From Hymenobacter cellulosivorans (GTDB lineage: Bacteria > Bacteroidota > Bacteroidia > Cytophagales > Hymenobacteraceae), in contig NZ_CP095049.1 in NCBI RefSeq assembly GCF_022919135.1, positions 1,988,501-2,052,500 of the forward strand: a stretch of 64,000 bases of DNA. Reading direction: 5' to 3'. Positions 58,880 to 64,000 of this stretch are shown piece by piece. The notes below the pieces were generated by a model, which saw only the letters and a list, made by a program, of their open reading frames with translations, was not told the DNA's origin and did no database searches. Position 1 is the first letter of the stretch. The number at the start of each line of letters is the position of its first letter. The translations under genes and the position numbers were made by a program.

Positions 58880-61783
58880 ATGAACGTTCTGCTACCCTTT
58901 TTTCTGCTTTGGCGCCGACTGACGGTACTCGTATTCGCCCTGGCGCTGAGCCTCGGTCTGCTCGGTATGCGCGGTGCGGCCCGGGCCCAGTCGGCCAACG
59001 ACGTGCGCATCACCGTGCTGGTGTTGCCGCCCTATTCCACTCACTTATCCGACTACGTCGACCAGCCTAATCGGCTCGTCGTCACGCTCTCGAACCTGAC
59101 CCGCAGCCCGGTGAGTCTGCAGTTGGCCGGTTCGCTCACCGGCGACAATGGGGTGCGGGTGCAAACCAGCGCCCAGGCCCGCTCGCCGCGCCCGGTTCAG
59201 CTGCTGGGGCTGCAAACCCGCACGCTGGACCGGGACGAGCTGGGGCAATTATTCGACGAAAATCAGCTGACCTACAGCGGCGTGACAGCCCAGCAGATGG
59301 TGCGCGGTAACGGCCTGCCCGAGGGCAGCTACACGCTCTGCGTCCGGGCCCTCGACTACGCCACCCGGCAGCCCCGCTCGGCCGAAAACCCCTTGGGCTG
59401 CAGCCGCTCTTTCCTGCTGCGCAGCCTAGAACCACCCATTATCGTGCGGCCCACGCCGGATGAAGTTGTTAAAACCCAGAGTCCGCAGAACATCCTTTTT
59501 ACCTGGACCCGGCCGGCCGGGGCCCCCGTGAGCACCGAGTACGAACTGCGCCTCGTGGAAATGTCGGACCCCAAGCGCAACCCCAACGACGCCTTTCTGA
59601 CCGGCACTACCCCAGCGTTGTTTGAGCGCACGGTAAGCCCGGCCACGACCTTGCTCTACGGCCCCGCCGACCCGGCCCTGATTCCGGGCCGACGCTACGC
59701 CTTTGCCGTCACGGCCCGCGACCCGCAAGGCCGCGCCGTGTTCCGCAACAACGGCCGCTCCGAGGTCAGCACCTTCGTGTACGGAGCCGCCACGAAGTAT
59801 TCCGACAGCAACTCGGGCGTGGTCGTAACGCCGCCGGTGAAAGTGCCCGGCCTCGACAAAGGCCCAACCAAAGTAGCCGCGCCGTCCGTCAAAAACACCG
59901 GACCGGCCGTAAATCCGGCAGCGTATCAGCCGGTGTTTTACACGACCATTATAAACACCCGGATTGTCGGTTTTTTCCCCGACGACCCCCAGCAGAAAAC
60001 GCACCTGTTTGCCAATAAGCCGGTCAAGCTCGTCATCGATTACGAGGCTATTTATGCCGACGGCTCGAAGTACAGCAACGAGGCCGCCGCCCGCCGTATG
60101 CCCGACTACCACAAGGTGCTGGCTACCGGCACCACCGACCCCAGCGGCAACCTGCAATTGGCTTACATAACCCAGGTCAGCTACCGGACCACGGCCGACA
60201 CCACGTTTGCCGTCAATAGCGCCGAAGTGCCGACCATGTTTCACGGCCGGCTGCGGCGCGGGGTGCGCATTTTGGTCAACGATAAGTACTACACCAGCCC
60301 CGACCAGATTTTCCGGCCCCCCACGGGCGCCAACGTGGCCTTTACGCTCGAACAGCAGCGGGCCGGGGTGCGGTCCGTAAGCTTGAACGTGCGCCTGCAG
60401 CCCCGGCAGTTCGACCAGTTTGAAGTCCAGGAAAACGGCCAGGCCAAGCAGGACCCGCTGCTGAACGTGGCCGTGTACGTGCTACGCAAGTGGAAGCCCA
60501 CCGCCTTTCCGCCCGAGGGCAACGCCCCCGATATGGCCTCGCCGCTGCAGGGCTACGTGGTAGTATCCAAGGCAGTGACCGATAAGCTGACGACCATCGA
60601 CGGGGTGAAGTATGCTACGGCCACGTTCAACATGCTGCTGCCGGGCCTCAACCCCAGCACGCCCTACTACCTCTACGCCGACGTGCGAAGCGAGGCCCTG
60701 GGCGACAACCGCACGGTGGCCTACACCTGCAAGGCCTTGCCCTGGAGCATCGGCAACGAACCCAGCCCCGATGTCACCCCCGGCTCGTACTACGGCAAGA
60801 AAGTGGAAGGTGCCCAGCGCGACCTGTACAGCCTGCAAAACCCCTGGATAGTGGGCAACGCGCAGTGGAATCTGAAAAGCGCCGTGGACGTGGCCAATCT
60901 CGGTCTGGAGCCCGCCGCGCCCCGTATTGTAGGCAATACCTACCGGGGCGAAAACGCCAGCAAAGTGCTGCCTAAAGCGTCTGTCATGCTCATGCGCCTC
61001 AACCCAGACTGGAGCAGCGGAGTCGAACGGTTTGCCATTTCCCGGGAGAAAGACGGGTTCTTCTATTTGCCCAAAGTGTATCCCGACGTAAACGCCGCCG
61101 GCAAAATTACGGGCCCCAATACACGGTGGGTGACGCTGAAAAAGGACGGCTATGCCCCCCTGGTAACGCCCACGCTCAACAACGGCCAGCCCCTGGCCTA
61201 CGGGCAGCAGCTCGATTTAGGCAAAATGCTCTTAAAGCCCGCCGGCCGGGTGAAGGGCGAAATTGTAGGCGACGTGGTGCCCGAATTCGTGAACATCAGC
61301 GGGGTCGAAACGCCGGGCAAAGGCAAGAAAAAGGGCCAGACCATCCAGGTAACCAATGCGAAAGGCTCCGTGCTGACGCCGCCGGCCCGGGTGTGGGTAG
61401 GCGAGGGGCTGGAGCAGGTGCTCAACAAGCCCAAAACCGAAAGCCCTGGCCCGCGCAACTTCGATGTGGTGGCACCCACCGGCAAGCAGATGCTGCACGT
61501 GGAGCCTTACGACCCCAACTATTTCACCACCGACACGCTTATCAACGTCACCGACGACAAGTTCGACGTGGGCCGGGTCCGCCTCGTGCACAAGCTCCAC
61601 CGCCTACGCATCATCGTGTATGAGTCCGACAAGAAAGGGCCCAGTGCCGCCTCGGTAGGCGGTATTCAACCCATCGGGCAGGGTGCCAGTGCTACTTCCT
61701 ACGCCTCCTCGAATGGTTCGGGCACCAAGGGCAGCGGCCCGGTCGCCACAACTACCACGACCGTCGGCACTGCCGGGGCGTGA
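58880..61783 (+). CDS. Giant secreted multidomain protein, N-terminal part
   Basis: The first frame codes 967 residues with a signal peptide (LTVLVFALALSLGLLGMRGAARAQ). The N-terminal module (VRITVLVLPPYSTHLSDY, LVVTLSNLTRSPVSLQLAGSL, GNGLPEGSYTLCVRALDY) and the fibronectin III-like unit after it (NILFTWTRPAGAPVSTEYELRLVE, GPADPALIPGRRYAFAVTA; about residues 190-305) are found in large secreted proteins of Bacteroidota of unknown role. More beta-rich units follow up to a Gly/Ser/Thr linker. The TGA at 61781-61783 comes right after a run of four G and seems to result from a one-base loss; the same protein continues in the next frame (see next entry). Confidence 0.85.
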   Translation: MNVLLPFFLLWRRLTVLVFALALSLGLLGMRGAARAQSANDVRITVLVLPPYSTHLSDYVDQPNRLVVTLSNLTRSPVSLQLAGSLTGDNGVRVQTSAQARSPRPVQLLGLQTRTLDRDELGQLFDENQLTYSGVTAQQMVRGNGLPEGSYTLCVRALDYATRQPRSAENPLGCSRSFLLRSLEPPIIVRPTPDEVVKTQSPQNILFTWTRPAGAPVSTEYELRLVEMSDPKRNPNDAFLTGTTPALFERTVSPATTLLYGPADPALIPGRRYAFAVTARDPQGRAVFRNNGRSEVSTFVYGAATKYSDSNSGVVVTPPVKVPGLDKGPTKVAAPSVKNTGPAVNPAAYQPVFYTTIINTRIVGFFPDDPQQKTHLFANKPVKLVIDYEAIYADGSKYSNEAAARRMPDYHKVLATGTTDPSGNLQLAYITQVSYRTTADTTFAVNSAEVPTMFHGRLRRGVRILVNDKYYTSPDQIFRPPTGANVAFTLEQQRAGVRSVSLNVRLQPRQFDQFEVQENGQAKQDPLLNVAVYVLRKWKPTAFPPEGNAPDMASPLQGYVVVSKAVTDKLTTIDGVKYATATFNMLLPGLNPSTPYYLYADVRSEALGDNRTVAYTCKALPWSIGNEPSPDVTPGSYYGKKVEGAQRDLYSLQNPWIVGNAQWNLKSAVDVANLGLEPAAPRIVGNTYRGENASKVLPKASVMLMRLNPDWSSGVERFAISREKDGFFYLPKVYPDVNAAGKITGPNTRWVTLKKDGYAPLVTPTLNNGQPLAYGQQLDLGKMLLKPAGRVKGEIVGDVVPEFVNISGVETPGKGKKKGQTIQVTNAKGSVLTPPARVWVGEGLEQVLNKPKTESPGPRNFDVVAPTGKQMLHVEPYDPNYFTTDTLINVTDDKFDVGRVRLVHKLHRLRIIVYESDKKGPSAASVGGIQPIGQGASATSYASSNGSGTKGSGPVATTTTTVGTAGA

Positions 61784-64000
61784 GTGGCGGTAATTTCCAG
61801 GGCAATGCAGGCAACATGAGCAACGCCCTGAACGGCACGGGCGTCAACTCAGCTACCGTCAATCAACTAGCGGCCAGTATTCTGCCCGGCTGGGGTACGG
61901 CTATCAAGAACGTGAAAGTGGAAGTGCTGGCCCTGAGTGAGCCGGCCGAGGCCACCACCAACCAGGGCGGTAGTGCTACGCTGCGCTTTGCTTCCAGCGG
62001 CACCAAGTTCACCGTCCGCCTCACGCCCCTGGACGGCACCTACCAGGCCCGGGAAGTGACACTGGTGAACAACGTTTCCCGCCAGGACAGCGTCTACCAC
62101 CTGGCCCTAGAGCCGGCCCTGGTCGTGCGCGGACAGGTGCGCCTAGGCAAGCAGCCCATAGCCGGCGCCCGGGTGTTCGTCGACTGGTCGGGATTGAAAG
62201 TAGAAACTTTCTCCGACGCCAACGGCAACTATGTGCTAGGCGGTATACCGGCCAAGCAGCCCCTCACCCTGCGGGCTACCCGCAGCGGCAGCAGCTACGT
62301 GGGTGCCGAGCTCAAGCGCACCTTCACCGCCCCCACCGACGGCGTCGATTTGCTCATTACTCAGTACAACAAGCTCGATTTGAGCCAGCTGCTAGGCGTG
62401 CCGGTGGAAGTGGAAACCCTGGAAGACAAGGGCGGCGTAGTCAGCATCACCGGGGCCTTCATGCGGCTGCGCGGCACCGCCGGCCTGGCTCTGGCCGATA
62501 CTGCCCTGCGCCTGCCCTTCGGCTCGGTAGCGGTGAAAGGTGGCCCCAGCAAAAACGCCAACGGCATTCCTTACATGGTGCCGGCCTCCGGCAACAGCAT
62601 AACCAGCAGCGTGACCAAGGCCGAAGTCGTCGTCAACGGCAAGCTCCCGGGCTTCCTGGCTAAGTCCGACGGCCTGCGCGTAGTGGGCGGTACTGGCGGG
62701 CAGCCCGGTGCGGTGCGCGGGGCGGTGTATCTGCCCGTGACGCAGTTCAAGGACCAGAGTATCCATTTCGGCGCTACCGACAAGGTGTACCTTGCTCACC
62801 CCACGGCCCCGGCCAATGAGCGTTTGGCTTACGCAGCCCTGGTGCCCGCCGGCGTGGAAGCTACGCCCGCCCCGCGCTGGCAGCCCGTGACCAGTGACAA
62901 CAAGGCTCTGACCTACAAGCTCTATAACTTCCCCGCCGAAGCAACTCCGGCCGCCTCGGCCCTGGGCCACGACACGCTCCGGCTGGCTACCACGCTGCAT
63001 CCGCAGCCGGCCGGCCTGGCTACTGCGCTCAGCGTGAATGTGGGCGTGGTCAGTGCCCTGCCGGGCAAAGTGCTGCCCGTCTCGGGTACGGCCAAGCTGA
63101 GTTTACCCCTGGAAAGCTGGACTCTGGAATCGAGCAAGTTTACGCTTAGCAAAAACCAGGGTCTTTACCTGCAAAGCGGTACGCTCCACCTCGGGGCCGT
63201 AACCGATGCCAGCCGTGACGTCGCCTTCGAAGACCTGACCATTCTGCCCAGCAGCCTCAGCCAGGCCCAGTTCAATCTGAGTAGCCTCAAGCTCGGCGGC
63301 ATTGGTACGCTTACGGTGGCCAAGGAAGCCAAGGCCCTGCTGGCCTTCGACGCGGGCCAGAAGCACTGGAGCCTCGACGTGCTGCGGCCCGACCAAACCG
63401 GCGCGGCCGTGGCCTCGCTCAGCGGCCTGCCCGACGCGGTAGGAGCCGTGGATTTGCGCCTGCTGACCTTCTTCGCCAACCAAACCCAGGCCGCCCAGCT
63501 CATCGACAACAGCCCGGCCCTGACCCTGAACCAGGTCGTGAGCTTCCGGCCCGTGACGATGGTGGTCGGGGCCGACAACCTGCAGCTCGGCGGTACCATC
63601 AACCTCAACATCCCGCAGCTGGGCGAGCAGGACGGCAAGCTGAGCATCGTGCGCGAAAACCAGCAGCCCAAGCTCGTGGTGACCATGCCCGATATGCAGT
63701 TCCAGACCGGCCCGCTCATCGTGAAATTGCCTGGCCTAAACTACCAGCGCCTGGCCACCGGCGGCGTCAGCTTCGAGGGCACAGCCGAGGAGCCCGGCGT
63801 GGTCAAGTTCAACGTGAAGCTCTTCCACACCCCCGATTCCACGGCCATCGGCCTGCGGCCCCAGCAGAAGTTTGAGCTGGCCCAGGGCGGCGGCTACCTC
63901 GACAACGTGCGCGGCTGGATGCGGCCCAGCGGCGGCCAGTGGCCCCTGCTGACCTTCGGCGGCGACGTGAAAAATGCCAACGGCCTGAGCGGGGTGCTGT
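61784..64000 (+). CDS. Giant secreted multidomain protein, continuation in the next frame (runs off the window)
   Basis: This frame is open from the frameshift to the window end, at least 739 codons. It first continues the low-complexity linker (SGGNFQGNAGNMSNALNGTG) and has no signal peptide, so it is a continuation and not a new gene; an ATG at 61816 is the only nearby start. A carboxypeptidase-regulatory-like unit lies near 62110-62300 (VVRGQVRLGKQPIAGARVFVDW, SDANGNYVLGGIPAKQPLTL). The rest is long, beta-rich and without clear repeats. One extra G at 61775-61778 would fuse both parts into more than 1,700 residues. Confidence 0.8.

Noticed and set aside
1..64000. tRNA, rRNA, riboswitch or replication origin
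   Set aside because: I looked through the intergenic gaps for cloverleaf arms, GTTCGANTC-type T-loops and DnaA-box clusters and found none that I could support.

Overview
The window looks like chromosome from a high-GC member of the Bacteroidota, most like Hymenobacter or a close relative in the Cytophagales. The signs are a SusC/SusD pair, hybrid two-component (HTCS) regulators, several C-terminal type IX secretion (T9SS) sorting tails, HmuY-type haem genes, starts without strong Shine-Dalgarno sites, and long GC-rich antisense shadow ORFs. There are no rRNA or tRNA genes, no CRISPR array and no complete insertion sequence that I can see.

Layout. (1) 1-5.3 kb (+): a haem-uptake operon. It holds the end of a TonB receptor, an HmuY-like lipoprotein, HmuT, HmuU (broken by a one-base frameshift), HmuV and HmuS, and ends in a strong terminator. 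(2) 5.5-18.3 kb: mixed genes. These are endonuclease V, two polytopic glycosyltransferases (GT87 and GT39 type), a pair of DUF1990-like proteins, a PIG-L family deacetylase, an AT-rich CotH-kinase T9SS protein, a class-C beta-lactamase-like hydrolase, a PLP aminotransferase and a DinB-fold protein. (3) 18.6-37.4 kb (-): an orphan IS630-type HTH protein, then one long co-directional polysaccharide utilisation locus. Read in transcription order from 37.4 kb it is: HTCS with a periplasmic-binding-protein sensor, SusC, SusD, GH30, a T9SS protein of unknown function, GH30, GH5 with ricin-type lectin and T9SS tail, GH30, SGNH hydrolase, and a FucP-type sugar permease. The enzyme set fits a beta-glucan, most likely beta-1,6-linked as in fungal walls (inference). 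(4) 37.5-44.5 kb: MOSC protein, DUF3817 protein, a four-helix-bundle protein, an astacin-like protease, a frameshifted small secreted protein, a 21-bp tandem repeat, three uncharacterised genes and NADP isocitrate dehydrogenase. (5) 44.7-56.3 kb: M16 peptidase, dnaX with a ten-A slippery run, a LuxR-type regulator facing a beta-propeller HTCS, and a GNAT acetyltransferase; several REP-like inverted repeats lie between them. (6) 56.5-64 kb (+): a lipoprotein, a probable outer-membrane barrel and a very large secreted protein that runs off the window and is split by a third one-base frameshift.

The points most worth a second look are: the dnaX poly-A tract, where slipping either way gives a stop at once and a product of gamma-subunit size; three independent one-base losses in G/C runs; a perfect LacI-type palindrome upstream of susC; the 21-bp repeat that is open on both strands; and the barrel plus giant-protein pair at the right edge.
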